This document shows, piece by piece, positions 1 through 6,914 of a stretch of DNA of 15,713 bases (the first letter of the stretch is position 1; each line of letters opens with the position of its first letter). The stretch is from Bacillota bacterium (GTDB taxonomy: Bacteria > Bacillota > Clostridia > Clostridiales > Clostridiaceae). The position numbers were made by a program, and so were the translations under genes. The stretch is taken from contig JAEXSY010000096.1 of NCBI GenBank assembly GCA_023440105.1, positions 1 through 15,713 of the forward strand, given 5' to 3'. Below the pieces are notes generated by a model. It was not told the DNA's origin. It was given only the letters and a program-made list of their open reading frames with translations, and made no database searches.

Positions 1-104
1 GCTTCTCTCCAGTGCCAGCCCCTCCATTTAGGCTGATATTTATCTAAATCCTTTAATATCTCTTCAAGGCTGATTTTTTCTTTAATATCCAGGCTCTTAT
101 CCAT
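1..104 (-). CDS. oraE: D-ornithine 4,5-aminomutase, large (E) subunit, N-terminal fragment
   Basis: Only the first 34 or so codons are present; the gene runs off the left edge of the window. The ATG at 104-102 overlaps the oraS stop by one base (TAATG), a typical translationally coupled junction, with a GAGGTG ribosome binding site inside the end of oraS. The visible peptide contains ILKDLDKYQPKWRGWHWRE, which matches the conserved N-terminus of OraE as I remember it. The family subunit binds adenosylcobalamin and PLP and, with OraS, converts D-ornithine to 2,4-diaminopentanoate. None of the cofactor-binding regions lie in the window, so the call rests on this N-terminus and on the tight coupling to oraS. 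Confidence 0.88.
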   Translation of the reverse strand, partial: MDKSLDIKEKISLEEILKDLDKYQPKWRGWHWRE

Positions 105-469
105 TAATTTTCACCTCTGTTAAAGTAATCTACTACCATGTCCCAGCCCTTGCCCTGGGCAAGCTCTTCTCCAGCTTCTAGATAAGGTATATTCCTGAGT
201 CTGGCATAAGTTAAAATCACATTTCCCATGCCATGACCTAGAAGCTTCCATTTAGTGCCATAATCCACTAGGGGCTGAGCCTGAAGGCTTGAAAAACCCA
301 TTCTGAGTATCACTGATCTTTCCACGGAGGGAGAGGTGTGAGTATAAGCTAAATCCACCATGGGCTTTACTATCTGCTCTGTTAGCTCCCAGAATCTGTT
401 GTATAGTTCCTCCTCCGTTAAATCCTTTAAATGCTCTCTTCTTTCTTTATAATCATCTACTCTTTTCAT
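104..469 (-). CDS. oraS: D-ornithine 4,5-aminomutase, small (S) subunit
   Basis: Small partner subunit of the coenzyme B12- and PLP-dependent aminomutase that moves the delta-amino group of D-ornithine to C4, giving 2,4-diaminopentanoate in the oxidative ornithine pathway. The 121-residue product has the family's usual length and conserved features: the MKR-DD start, the EEL-RFWEL helix, the SVERSVILRMGFSS stretch near residue 50 and a C-terminal GKGWD segment. A second in-frame ATG lies three codons upstream (478-476). I prefer 469 because the GGGGGAAGG ribosome binding site is then about 9 bases away rather than nearly abutting the start, and because the family normally begins MKR. It follows ortB by under 20 bases and overlaps oraE, so all are cotranscribed. 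Confidence 0.93.
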   Translation of the reverse strand: MKRVDDYKERREHLKDLTEEELYNRFWELTEQIVKPMVDLAYTHTSPSVERSVILRMGFSSLQAQPLVDYGTKWKLLGHGMGNVILTYARLRNIPYLEAGEELAQGKGWDMVVDYFNRGEN

Positions 470-487
470 ATATATCATCCTTCCCCC

Positions 488-1903
488 TTATAGATTTATG
501 GCGATATCATAGGGCTTTAAAAGCTCCAGCACCTCTTCTTTTTCTGTCTTTAGCTCCTGCTGTAGGTAATCAATATCTATAGCCTCAAGCTTCTTTTCCT
601 TCAGCTGGCTTACTATATTTTTAATGTAAGAGCTCCTTATAGCCTTCATATCAAAATCCACCACAGAAACCTGAGAAGGATGAGAAGGGATAACTATATT
701 CTTACCTGGAACCTGCTCCTTAGGATCTCCTACATAAACCTCTATACCATTTTCCTTAGCAAAGCTCAGCTGAGCTATGGGATGCTTTCCTGCACCGGTA
801 TACTCCGTTTCCTGTACGATTATCACCTGATGATCCTCGTATTCCTGAGCTATGGCAAAGGCTGCTGCCAGGGAGGTATTCCCTGCTGGACCTCTTTCAA
901 GCCCTTCTAGCTGTGCTAAAAGCTCTGTCATCCAGAAGACCTCTCCCTGGGTTATAGAAACATATCTATCTAAATATCTTAGAGGCCTTGCAGCACTTCT
1001 AGGCACATCAGATCTGTCTGGGTTTACCATAAAAGGCATTCCAAAACCTGTGTGTCCTGTGGTAAAGGACTTTTTATTGAAATCTCTATCGGAAGCCATA
1101 TGAAGCCCCGATAGGTCTATAGAAGTTCCTATAAGCTTTACTTCTGAGGCTCCAGCTTTTATAAGTCCCCTTGCGGTTCCTGTGGCATTACCTCCCCCGG
1201 CATTGGTTATTACCACAGCATCAGGGAGCCTTCCCAGCTCTTCTCTACATTGCTCTGCAATTTCATAGCCTAAGGTTTCTATCCCAGCTACAGCAAAGGA
1301 GGAGTAGAGAGAAGCATTGTAATAACCTGTTTCTTCTAAAACCTTAAGGAAGGTATAAAAGAGTTCAGGTCCCACCGTAAGTCTTAAAACCTCAGCACCG
1401 TAGCCCTCACACTTTCTTCCCTTTTCAAGGATTTCAGGCTGTCCCACTTTCCTAGAGTCATAGCATTCATTAACTACAACACACTTTAGTCTCCTTGTGG
1501 AAGCCTGAGAAGCCACAGAAGCTCCGTAGTTTCCTGAGGTTGCTGAAACCACTCCCTTATAGCCCTTCTTCATGGCATCGTATACAGCTAAGGCTGCCCT
1601 TCTATCCTTGAAGCTTCCTGCCTTATTGCAGCTTTCATCCTTTATAAAAATCCTAGCTGCCTTTCCTGTTTTAGATACTCTTCTAGCAAGCTCCGATATA
1701 TTCTTAAGCTCTATAAGAGGGGTATTTCCTACTCCTGCCTCTCTTTGTATTTCCATTACCTCTTCCAGGGAATAGCCTACATCCTTCATGTACCCTTCGT
1801 AGTCAAAGGCTATGGTTCCCTGGGCATATTTATCAAAGTCTATCCCTATGGAGCTTCGCATTATCTCATTTTTTCTTTTCATCATTTCTTGATATTTATT
1901 CAA
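488..1903 (-). CDS. ortB: 2-amino-4-oxopentanoate thiolase, beta subunit
   Basis: PLP-dependent catalytic subunit of the thiolase that cleaves 2-amino-4-oxopentanoate with CoA to acetyl-CoA and alanine, the last step of oxidative ornithine breakdown. The 471-residue product has a fold-type II PLP enzyme layout like threonine synthase: the PLP lysine lies in GSFKDRRA (K99), a substrate/PLP loop ATSGNYGAS is at 121-129, and the glycine-rich phosphate loop NAGGGNATGTA is at 234-244. The start is TTG at 1903-1901, supported by GGAGG eight bases upstream; the next ATG is codon 7 and lacks a comparable site. It follows ortA by 26 bases and precedes oraS by under 20, so it belongs to one operon. The combination with OrtA and OraS makes the family assignment firm. 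Confidence 0.93.
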   Translation of the reverse strand: MNKYQEMMKRKNEIMRSSIGIDFDKYAQGTIAFDYEGYMKDVGYSLEEVMEIQREAGVGNTPLIELKNISELARRVSKTGKAARIFIKDESCNKAGSFKDRRAALAVYDAMKKGYKGVVSATSGNYGASVASQASTRRLKCVVVNECYDSRKVGQPEILEKGRKCEGYGAEVLRLTVGPELFYTFLKVLEETGYYNASLYSSFAVAGIETLGYEIAEQCREELGRLPDAVVITNAGGGNATGTARGLIKAGASEVKLIGTSIDLSGLHMASDRDFNKKSFTTGHTGFGMPFMVNPDRSDVPRSAARPLRYLDRYVSITQGEVFWMTELLAQLEGLERGPAGNTSLAAAFAIAQEYEDHQVIIVQETEYTGAGKHPIAQLSFAKENGIEVYVGDPKEQVPGKNIVIPSHPSQVSVVDFDMKAIRSSYIKNIVSQLKEKKLEAIDIDYLQQELKTEKEEVLELLKPYDIAINL

Positions 1904-1929
1904 GGTGTATTCCTCCAGACCACTTATGG

Positions 1930-2220
1930 TTATTTTTCAAGGATCTCTCTTCCCTGTCTCCCAATATGAGAAAGCTCTGGAACATAGGCTCCATAGGTAT
2001 GGTAATAGCCTGGCTCTACATCCACTACTATTCCTCTAACCCGTCTTCCTATATTGGTCACTATCTCTGCTTCCTTTCCTATTTCACAGTCCTCCGTACA
2101 GAAGCCTCTTATCCAGCATTTTAAAGGCGTCTTCTTTGTATCCTCAGGTATATTAGCTGTTCTCTCATCCTGGGAAAGTACTATTTCCTCCACCTCTATC
2201 CAGGTTCCTTTCTTTATCAT
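1930..2220 (-). CDS. ortA: 2-amino-4-oxopentanoate thiolase, alpha subunit
   Basis: Small non-PLP subunit of the OrtAB thiolase. The 96-residue product contains the family landmarks: a KGTWIEVEEIVL start, the PEDTKKTPLKCWIRGF block near residues 25-40, a GR-x-RG turn and a C-terminal YGAYVPEL segment. The open frame continues 20 codons upstream to 2280, but that extension would run through the sigma-54 promoter at 2253-2268, so it cannot be translated from that transcript. The ATG at 2220 has a GGGGGTGG ribosome binding site about 7 bases upstream, and the predicted transcript leader is only about 20 bases. It is the first gene of the ornithine operon in this strain; 2,4-diaminopentanoate dehydrogenase (ord), which acts between OraSE and OrtAB, is not next to it. 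Confidence 0.9.
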   Translation of the reverse strand: MIKKGTWIEVEEIVLSQDERTANIPEDTKKTPLKCWIRGFCTEDCEIGKEAEIVTNIGRRVRGIVVDVEPGYYHTYGAYVPELSHIGRQGREILEK

Positions 2221-2252
2221 AACAATCCACCCCCTAATTACCTTTTTATAAC

Positions 2253-2268
2253 AGCAAAAACAATGCCA
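2253..2268 (-). promoter_or_regulatory. sigma-54 (-24/-12) promoter of the ornithine operon
   Basis: Read on the minus strand the site is TGGCATTGTTTTTGCT. It matches the TGGCAC-N5-TTGC consensus at all invariant positions, with exactly ten bases between the GG and GC doublets. The expected start of transcription is near 2242, just upstream of the ortA ribosome binding site. The gene immediately upstream encodes a sigma-54 activator, which strengthens the call. Confidence 0.88.
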
Positions 2269-2270
2269 AA

Positions 2271-2320
2271 GAAAAAACACCAGTATATCAGCCTTTTTGG
2301 CTTAATACTGGTGTTTTCTT
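2271..2320 (-). terminator. Intrinsic terminator of the sigma-54 activator gene
   Basis: A long near-perfect hairpin. The outer arms are AAACACCAGTAT and ATACTGGTGTTT, an inner GCC/GGC stem closes an AAAAA loop, and on the minus strand it is followed by TTTTTTCTTT. It lies downstream of the activator gene and directly upstream of the -24 element, so it would stop read-through into ortA. The stem is also nearly symmetrical on the plus strand. An additional role as a protein-binding inverted repeat cannot be excluded. Confidence 0.75.
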
Positions 2321-2321
2321 T

Positions 2322-2335
2322 GCAAAAATTTTTGC
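2322..2335. promoter_or_regulatory. Palindrome, candidate enhancer half (UAS)
   Basis: A perfect 14-base palindrome, GCAAAAATTTTTGC, about 55 bases upstream of the -24 element. It shares the TTTGC/GCAAA ends with the palindrome at 2396-2411. The DNA is AT-rich, so chance is possible. Confidence 0.35.
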
Positions 2336-2395
2336 CTATGTTATTAAATTGCATGAATTATCTGTTAAATGCCCAAAGATATAGATTTAAATTTT

Positions 2396-2411
2396 TTTGC
2401 ATTAATGCAAA
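2396..2411. promoter_or_regulatory. Palindrome, candidate upstream activating sequence
   Basis: A perfect 16-base palindrome, TTTGCATTAATGCAAA, centred about 135 bases upstream of the -24 element, within the usual range for enhancer sites of sigma-54 activators. A related half site, TTGCATGAATTA, lies at about 2349-2360. The activator is encoded just upstream, so it is the likely binder; this is inferred from position and symmetry. Confidence 0.45.
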
Positions 2412-2443
2412 TTATTTTGCTTATTATGGACTATTTTCTCAAC

Positions 2444-3856
2444 TTATTCACCCTTAGAAGTTAAATTAAATTTTTTTATTTTATATTCTAATAGCTGTCT
2501 TGAAATTCCTAGCTCTCTGGCGGTTGTTTTAATATTATAGCTATTCTTCTCAAAAGCTTCAGAAACAAGCTTTTTTTCTAACTCTTCCAGATGGTTCTTT
2601 AAATTAAATCCTCTATAAGCTATAGAACTTCCCCCTACCTCTGTGCTTTCTAAGGTTCTATTGCTGCTCCTATAAAGTATTCCGCTGTCAAAGTTATTTT
2701 CTGTGAGGAGGCCATCCTTATTAGACATATTCATAGCAAATTCCACTACATTACGAAGCTCCCTCACGTTCCCGGGCCAGCTGTATTCTGTAAGCTTTTC
2801 AAGCATTGGTCCTTCAATGCCCTCTATGGTTTTCCCAAGGATTTTATTATAATACTTGATAAATTTATCTATAAATACAGCTATGTCCTCCTTCCTCTCT
2901 CTTAATGGAGGAATATTTATAGTAAAGACACTGAGCCTATAAAATAAATCCTTTCTAAGCCTTCCTTCAGAAATAAGTATCTCCGGTCTTTCATTTAAGG
3001 TTGCTATTATCCTCACATCCACCTTTATATGCTTATTGCTGCCCAGAGGCATCACATAACCATCCTCAATTACCCGCAAAAGCTTTGATTGAAGATAAGG
3101 CTCCATGGAATTAAGTTCGTCCAAAAGAAGCGTCCCATAATTGGCAGCCTCAAAGAGTCCCTTTTTCTTTTCCGCTCCCGTAAAAGACCCCTTTTCCGTT
3201 CCAAAGAGAATTCCCTCTAATAGTGCTGAAGGAATAGCAGCACAGTTTATAGGTATAAAAGGCTTCGACTTCCTATTCCCTCCATAGTGTATGCTTTTAG
3301 AAAAAATCTCCTTACCAGTACCTGTCTCTCCATAAATAAGCACAGAAGCATCGGACATACTTGCTACCCTAGCCTTTTCCTTAGCCTTTATCATTTTGCT
3401 GCTAACTCCATAAATCTCATCAAAGACATCAGAGCCATCATTTCTATATTCACTGGAATACAGCCTGCTTATGGTCTCATTGAGCTTCTTCAGCTGGCTG
3501 AAATCCTTGGAGATTTCAATAGCACCTATAACCTCTTCGCCATCCTTAATAGGAACAGTGGTGTTTATAGTGGTAATCTCTTTACTATCCTTATTATCAT
3601 AACGCTGCATTACATTAACAATTTTATCTCCCGTGCTAAGAGCCTTCATAATAGTAGATTCTTCATTGGTAAAATCCCTTAAGTACTCCGTTATCCTTCT
3701 CCCAAGGACCTTATCTCTAGTAAAGCCCTCTATGGCTTCCATTGTCTTATTGTAATAAAGGGTTTTCCCATCGCCGTCTACGATATGTACTCCTTCTTCA
3801 AGATGATCCAGGAGAGCCTCTAAAATTTTCTCTTCTGTAAGCTTTTTACTCATCAT
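2444..3856 (-). CDS. PAS-domain sigma-54-dependent transcriptional activator
   Basis: Cytoplasmic enhancer-binding protein that would activate the adjacent sigma-54 promoter of the ornithine operon. Residues about 10-125 form a PAS sensor (NKTMEAIEGFTRDKVLGR, then GAIEISKDFS). Residues about 148-375 are the AAA+ domain, with Walker A GETGTGKE (176-183), the sigma-54 contact loop GSFTGA (223-228, S in place of the usual A), Walker B LLLDELN (243-249), the YRLSVFTINIPPLRER segment and WPGNVREL (360-367). Residues 440-463 are a Fis-type helix-turn-helix (TTARELGISRQLLEYKIKKF). The 470-residue length is normal for the RocR/PAS type. The ATG at 3856 has AGGGG about 10 bases upstream; a second ATG follows directly. 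There is no receiver domain, so the input is probably a small ligand or cofactor sensed by PAS, plausibly ornithine-related; the signal itself is unknown. Confidence 0.9.
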   Translation of the reverse strand: MMSKKLTEEKILEALLDHLEEGVHIVDGDGKTLYYNKTMEAIEGFTRDKVLGRRITEYLRDFTNEESTIMKALSTGDKIVNVMQRYDNKDSKEITTINTTVPIKDGEEVIGAIEISKDFSQLKKLNETISRLYSSEYRNDGSDVFDEIYGVSSKMIKAKEKARVASMSDASVLIYGETGTGKEIFSKSIHYGGNRKSKPFIPINCAAIPSALLEGILFGTEKGSFTGAEKKKGLFEAANYGTLLLDELNSMEPYLQSKLLRVIEDGYVMPLGSNKHIKVDVRIIATLNERPEILISEGRLRKDLFYRLSVFTINIPPLRERKEDIAVFIDKFIKYYNKILGKTIEGIEGPMLEKLTEYSWPGNVRELRNVVEFAMNMSNKDGLLTENNFDSGILYRSSNRTLESTEVGGSSIAYRGFNLKNHLEELEKKLVSEAFEKNSYNIKTTARELGISRQLLEYKIKKFNLTSKGE

Positions 3857-3910
3857 AAAATAAATACCCCTATCTAATACTTATTTTTCAAAGCTTTTCT
3901 ATTATCCCTT

Positions 3911-3938
3911 ATTATATTTCTTTATAATCCTATGAAAA
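3911..3938 (-). promoter_or_regulatory. Possible vegetative promoter of the sigma-54 activator gene
   Basis: On the minus strand TTTTCA and TATAAT are separated by 16 bases, about 55 bases upstream of the ATG. The -10 is perfect and the -35 is weak. In this AT-rich stretch chance matches are common. Confidence 0.35.
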
Positions 3939-3997
3939 CCTTTTTATTCAGCTATATATTTATTATTTATACTGTATAATAAAAATTATAAAAAAAC

Positions 3998-4030
3998 TGT
4001 AAGGTTTTTAATCCTTCAGAGTCTAATAAG
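3998..4030 (+). promoter_or_regulatory. Candidate autoregulated ECF-sigma promoter, first sigma gene
   Basis: TGTAAG followed after 17 bases by GTCTAATAAG resembles ECF promoters of the TGTAAC/CGTC type. The same signature, TGTAA-N21-TAATAAG, occurs with identical spacing upstream of the second sigma gene at 8380-8412. Transcription would begin close to 4031, leaving a leader that contains little beyond the AGGAGGTG ribosome binding site. Confidence 0.55.
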
Positions 4031-4045
4031 TGAGGAGGTGAAAGG

Positions 4046-4540
4046 ATGACCGAATTTGAGGATATATACAAAAGATATTTTAAGGTGGTATTTCTTTATA
4101 TCAGATCTCTATCTAGAAGTAGTGAAATAGCAGAAGAAGTCACTGCTGAAGCTTTTTTTAAGGCTTTAAAGGCTCTGGACTCATTTAAAGGAGAGTGTGA
4201 TATAAGAATATGGCTCTGTGAAATAGCTAAGAACTGCTATTATACCTACCTTAAGAAGCATAAAAGAGAAGATCTTATGGACGAGCTTCCAGAGGAAGTC
4301 TATTCCGAAAGTAAAGCTATTGAAAAGAAGCTTATAGACAAGAATGAAGCTTACAGAATACATCAAGTCCTTCATAAGATGCCAGAGCCCTATAAGGAAG
4401 TCTTCACCTTAAGAATCTTTGGAGAGTTATCCTTCTCAGCCATAGGAGAGCTCTTTGAAAAAAGTGAAAACTGGGCCTGTGTCACCTTTCACCGAGCTAA
4501 GAAAAAAATTCTATCAGAAATGGAGGATTATCATGAGTAA
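4046..4540 (+). CDS. ECF-type RNA polymerase sigma factor (first pair)
   Basis: Extracytoplasmic-function sigma-70 family factor of 164 residues, the normal length. Region 2 spans about residues 5-70, with the -10-binding segment around AEAFFKALKALDSFKGECDIRIWLCEIAKN. Region 4 spans about 105-155, with EPYKEVFTLRIFGELSFSAIGELF as the -35-recognition helix-turn-helix, ending in SENWACVTFHRAKKKI. The start is fixed by AGGAGGTG five bases before the ATG. Its stop overlaps the start of the next gene by 8 bases (ATGAGTAA), the usual coupling for a sigma and its anti-sigma. It is clearly paralogous to the sigma factor at 7873-8352 (shared WLC-IAKN, EPF/Y-EV, FG-LSF-IGE and ENWA-VT motifs). The regulon and signal are unknown. 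Confidence 0.92.
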   Translation: MTEFEDIYKRYFKVVFLYIRSLSRSSEIAEEVTAEAFFKALKALDSFKGECDIRIWLCEIAKNCYYTYLKKHKREDLMDELPEEVYSESKAIEKKLIDKNEAYRIHQVLHKMPEPYKEVFTLRIFGELSFSAIGELFEKSENWACVTFHRAKKKILSEMEDYHE

Positions 4541-5528
4541 AATTACATGTAGTGTTATAGAAGATATGCTCCCTCTTTATAAGGAGGAGCTTTTAAGTGA
4601 GGATAGTAAAACCTTGGTGGAAGAACACCTTAAGGAGTGTTCAAAGTGTCAGGCTTACTTAAAGGATTTAAACTCCCCTATAAACTCCACGGAAGATTCT
4701 TCAAAGGGTCTTGGCACCATTTTAGGCTCCTCTACAAACAACTCTGAGGGCCTTTTAGAGGAATCGGATAAGGCACCGCTCCTTGCCATAAGAAGGAAGC
4801 TTGAATATAAGAAGCTGCTCACCATAGCCTGCTCAGTGGTTATTGCAATAATTTTTATGCTCGCAGTCTATGTCCATCTAACTACACCTATACTCCTCCC
4901 ATATAGCGAGAACCTGATCACCATTAATAAACTGGATAATGGAGCTCTGATGGCTACTCTCAGTCCTGAGGTGGCAGGCTATGAGATAGATTCCTTTACC
5001 GATGGACGCAGTGAGTCTAATGAAGACCCATATTATCACATTACCCTCTGGACCACTCTTTTACGAGAATACTTTCCGAAAGATGTGGGAGAGAGCTTTA
5101 TAATAAACAGACCCGGAGAAAAGGGCTATACCCCTGTAAGAGGAATATTCTATCAGGGACCAGAAACAGAAGGGGTAAGCTATGGATCCCAAGTGATTTA
5201 TGGCAGTGGCCTCCCTGATGGAGGAGGAATGGCTGTCCTTCCAAGACTAGCCTTAAACTACTACTTCCTTTTAGCTTTAATCCTTACGGTTATAGGCTCT
5301 GTTATTACTCTTATTCTCAGAAAACATCCCAAGGGAAAAAATATAGCTCTTAAAGTAACCCTCATCCCTGCTGCCTATATAATAGGTTCCCTGCTGGTTA
5401 CAGGGACCTCTGGAACTACCCATACTATGCTCAAGGACTTCACAAGCATACTACTTTTGATGTTCCCAATATACTTCTTGATGCTCCTTGCTTTAAAGCT
5501 AGTAGAGTATAGAAAATACAATAGATGA
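4533..5528 (+). CDS. Membrane anti-sigma factor with zinc-finger domain (first pair)
   Basis: Predicted partner that holds the upstream ECF sigma factor at the membrane. The cytoplasmic N-terminus carries a ZAS/zf-HC2-type motif: Cys6, then HLKEC-SKC (H32-x3-C36-x2-C39). A hydrophobic segment follows at about 95-117. A roughly 130-residue, probably extracellular stretch comes next, and the C-terminus holds three further hydrophobic segments (around LALNYYFLLALILTV, LIPAAYIIGSLLVTG and LLLMFPIYFLMLLALKL). The open frame extends 26 codons upstream of 4533 inside the sigma gene. I place the start at the ATG at 4533 because GGAGG lies six bases before it and because homologous anti-sigmas begin close to the conserved Cys. 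Four membrane spans set it apart from its one-span counterpart at 6915-7880. The sensed signal is unknown. Confidence 0.82.
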   Translation: MSKITCSVIEDMLPLYKEELLSEDSKTLVEEHLKECSKCQAYLKDLNSPINSTEDSSKGLGTILGSSTNNSEGLLEESDKAPLLAIRRKLEYKKLLTIACSVVIAIIFMLAVYVHLTTPILLPYSENLITINKLDNGALMATLSPEVAGYEIDSFTDGRSESNEDPYYHITLWTTLLREYFPKDVGESFIINRPGEKGYTPVRGIFYQGPETEGVSYGSQVIYGSGLPDGGGMAVLPRLALNYYFLLALILTVIGSVITLILRKHPKGKNIALKVTLIPAAYIIGSLLVTGTSGTTHTMLKDFTSILLLMFPIYFLMLLALKLVEYRKYNR

Positions 5529-5534
5529 TATTGA

Positions 5535-5720
5535 TTGCCGAAGATACAGGTTGATATAGTAGTCAGCAAGGTTCCTGTTCGCTGTGTTATTGAAACTGCA
5601 AAAAAGGTTCTATATACGGGACATATTGGCGATGGAAAGATATTTGTGTATGATGTTGAGAATGTAGTAAAAATCCGAACTGGAGAAGAAGGCTACGATG
5701 CACTTCAGGATGTAGAATAA
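5535..5720 (+). pseudogene. 5'-truncated PII signal-transduction protein remnant
   Basis: The 61-codon frame encodes only the C-terminal half of a PII (GlnB/GlnK-family) protein. It begins at the conserved LPKIQVDIVV strand after the T-loop, keeps the B-loop TGHIGDGKIFV and the RTGEEG-DAL C-terminus. The N-terminal half, including the T-loop, is absent, and an in-frame TGA sits immediately before the first homologous codon. The nearest start would be a TTG with no ribosome binding site, six bases after the anti-sigma stop. It is therefore best read as a gene fragment left by a recombination or deletion event; about half of the usual 112 residues remain. Whether it is translated by read-through from the anti-sigma gene is unknown. 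It could not form a functional PII trimer with a T-loop. Confidence 0.8.
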
Positions 5721-5745
5721 ATTAAAGTAATCTTAAAAAAAGAAC

Positions 5746-5772
5746 TAAGGGAGTCCACATAGGACTCCCTTA
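5746..5772. terminator. Bidirectional intrinsic terminator
   Basis: A perfect 11-base-pair stem, TAAGGGAGTCC with GGACTCCCTTA, around an ACATA loop. On the minus strand it is followed by AGTTCTTTTTTT, a good termination signal for the zinc-ribbon gene. On the plus strand AAATTTACTTTC follows. It separates the converging first sigma operon and the zinc-ribbon gene. Confidence 0.85.
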
Positions 5773-5791
5773 AATTTACTTTCATATAAAA

Positions 5792-5992
5792 TTATACTTC
5801 TATCACTACTTTTCCGCACTGTGCACAGTAAAAAGCCTCAGCAGTACAATCCCAGAAGCTTTCTGATATGGTAAATTCCTCATTCCCTCGAGGAGAAAAA
5901 AATAATTTATGTTTTTCTTCTCCCCAAAATATTGGTCTTGCACTCTGTATATAGCCTATTTTCATTTCTTCGTTACAATATGGACAATTCAT
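5792..5992 (-). CDS. Small zinc-ribbon protein (DUF6487-like)
   Basis: A 66-residue cytoplasmic protein with an N-terminal CPYC pair (C3, C6) and a C-terminal CAQC pair (C56, C59), which would bind one zinc ion. Between them are the MKIGYIQSARPIFW segment and a KLFF strand, features I associate with a family of small PF20097-type proteins of unknown function common in Firmicutes. AGGAGG lies six bases upstream of the ATG. It has its own terminator and sits alone between the first sigma operon and the AlkD gene. A possible -10 (TATAAT at 6063-6058, minus strand) has no clear -35. No function can be stated. Confidence 0.78.
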   Translation of the reverse strand: MNCPYCNEEMKIGYIQSARPIFWGEEKHKLFFSPRGNEEFTISESFWDCTAEAFYCAQCGKVVIEV

Positions 5993-6142
5993 TTCAGGCC
6001 TCCTATTATATCATATCTTTTACCATACTTTATTTATGACCTAAACATATTATCCTTATTATAGTATATTTTCAATTATATGTATCTAAAAAATTTTTGT
6101 CATATAATAAATCTATTAGTTTTATATCTATTAAGTATTTCT

Positions 6143-6835
6143 CTACTTCCTCTTCCTCGTCCTCAAATAAGCCTTCTGCTCCTCAGTGATTCGATAGCTC
6201 TCAATGGCCTTCTGAATAGTCTTGTTATGTGTCCACTTGTCCAACCTCTGCTCTTCAATATAGGGCAGAGCAGCGTCGTATTGCTTGGCTAGTGCTGTGG
6301 CGAAGTACCAGGCTATCATCATATTCACATAGTATTCCTCAGATCTTACACTAGCTACAAGGTCTAGATACTCTGGCTTGAACTCACTGTCTAAGTAAAA
6401 GCTCATGAGCATTTCAATGGCAAAGCGTATGGTGTAGATCCTATCAGAGCCAAGCCATATATTAATTTTCTCTAGGAGCTCTGGAAGGTGCTTTTTAAAT
6501 ACCTTTGGTGACATTAGGTCGCAGGTAGCCCAGTTATCCACATAGGGAAGAAATTCGTCCACAGAAGTAATACACATATCATAATCTTTCATATTCTCAA
6601 CTAAAAAACCATGGAGGTTGTTCTCTTCGTAATATTTGTGAGGCAGACTTTTAAGAAACTCCGCTACCTCTGGCATTTTACCAAGCTCCTTAGAAAACTT
6701 CCGAAGCTCTGGAGTCCTCACTCCAATCACTGTATCAGGATCAACCGTAGGCATAAGCTTGCACTGAAAGTCTCTGTACTTTAAATCCTGATGAGAAAAC
6801 AAATAGCTTTGAACATATTTCTCAATATCCTTCAC
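6143..6835 (-). CDS. AlkD-like DNA alkylation repair protein
   Basis: Predicted DNA glycosylase of the all-helical HEAT-repeat AlkD family, which removes positively charged alkylated bases such as 7-methylguanine. The 230-residue length is typical, and VIGVRTPELRKFSKEL at about 36-51 is the family's N-terminal signature. W102, D106, R137 and W176 have spacings that match or approximate the DNA-binding and catalytic residues known in Bacillus cereus AlkD (W109, D113, R148, W187), so it should be active. The start is a GTG (6835-6833), because a stop codon lies two codons upstream and no ATG is available. The ribosome binding site is weak. It lies 79 bases downstream of the second anti-sigma gene in the same orientation with no obvious terminator between, so it may be part of that sigma operon. 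Confidence 0.87.
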   Translation of the reverse strand: MKDIEKYVQSYLFSHQDLKYRDFQCKLMPTVDPDTVIGVRTPELRKFSKELGKMPEVAEFLKSLPHKYYEENNLHGFLVENMKDYDMCITSVDEFLPYVDNWATCDLMSPKVFKKHLPELLEKINIWLGSDRIYTIRFAIEMLMSFYLDSEFKPEYLDLVASVRSEEYYVNMMIAWYFATALAKQYDAALPYIEEQRLDKWTHNKTIQKAIESYRITEEQKAYLRTRKRK

Positions 6836-6914
6836 CTTTTATCATCTTCTTTCTCTTAAAGAATTTTTCATCCCTTTTAATCTCATGATAAGTCATTATT
6901 TATATAAAAACAAC

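Noticed and set aside
680..1969. Several plus-strand open frames over ortB
   Set aside because: They are mirror frames of a well-supported minus-strand gene, with no motifs and no ribosome binding sites.
2221..2280. N-terminal 20-residue extension of OrtA
   Set aside because: It would be encoded upstream of and across the -24/-12 promoter, has no ribosome binding site, and is not part of the family protein.
2308..2324. Plus-strand TGGTGTTTTCTTTGC resembling a second sigma-54 promoter
   Set aside because: The GG/GC spacing fits, but the -24 box lacks the CA(C/T) part, it lies within a terminator arm, and it would read antisense into the activator gene.
4455..4532. N-terminal extension of the first anti-sigma protein
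   Set aside because: It is only open frame inside the sigma gene. A good ribosome binding site and the family start point to the ATG at 4533.
4511..5720. PII fragment as the C-terminal part of the anti-sigma protein
   Set aside because: It is in a different reading frame and separated by the anti-sigma TGA at 5526-5528 and a further in-frame TGA at 5532-5534.
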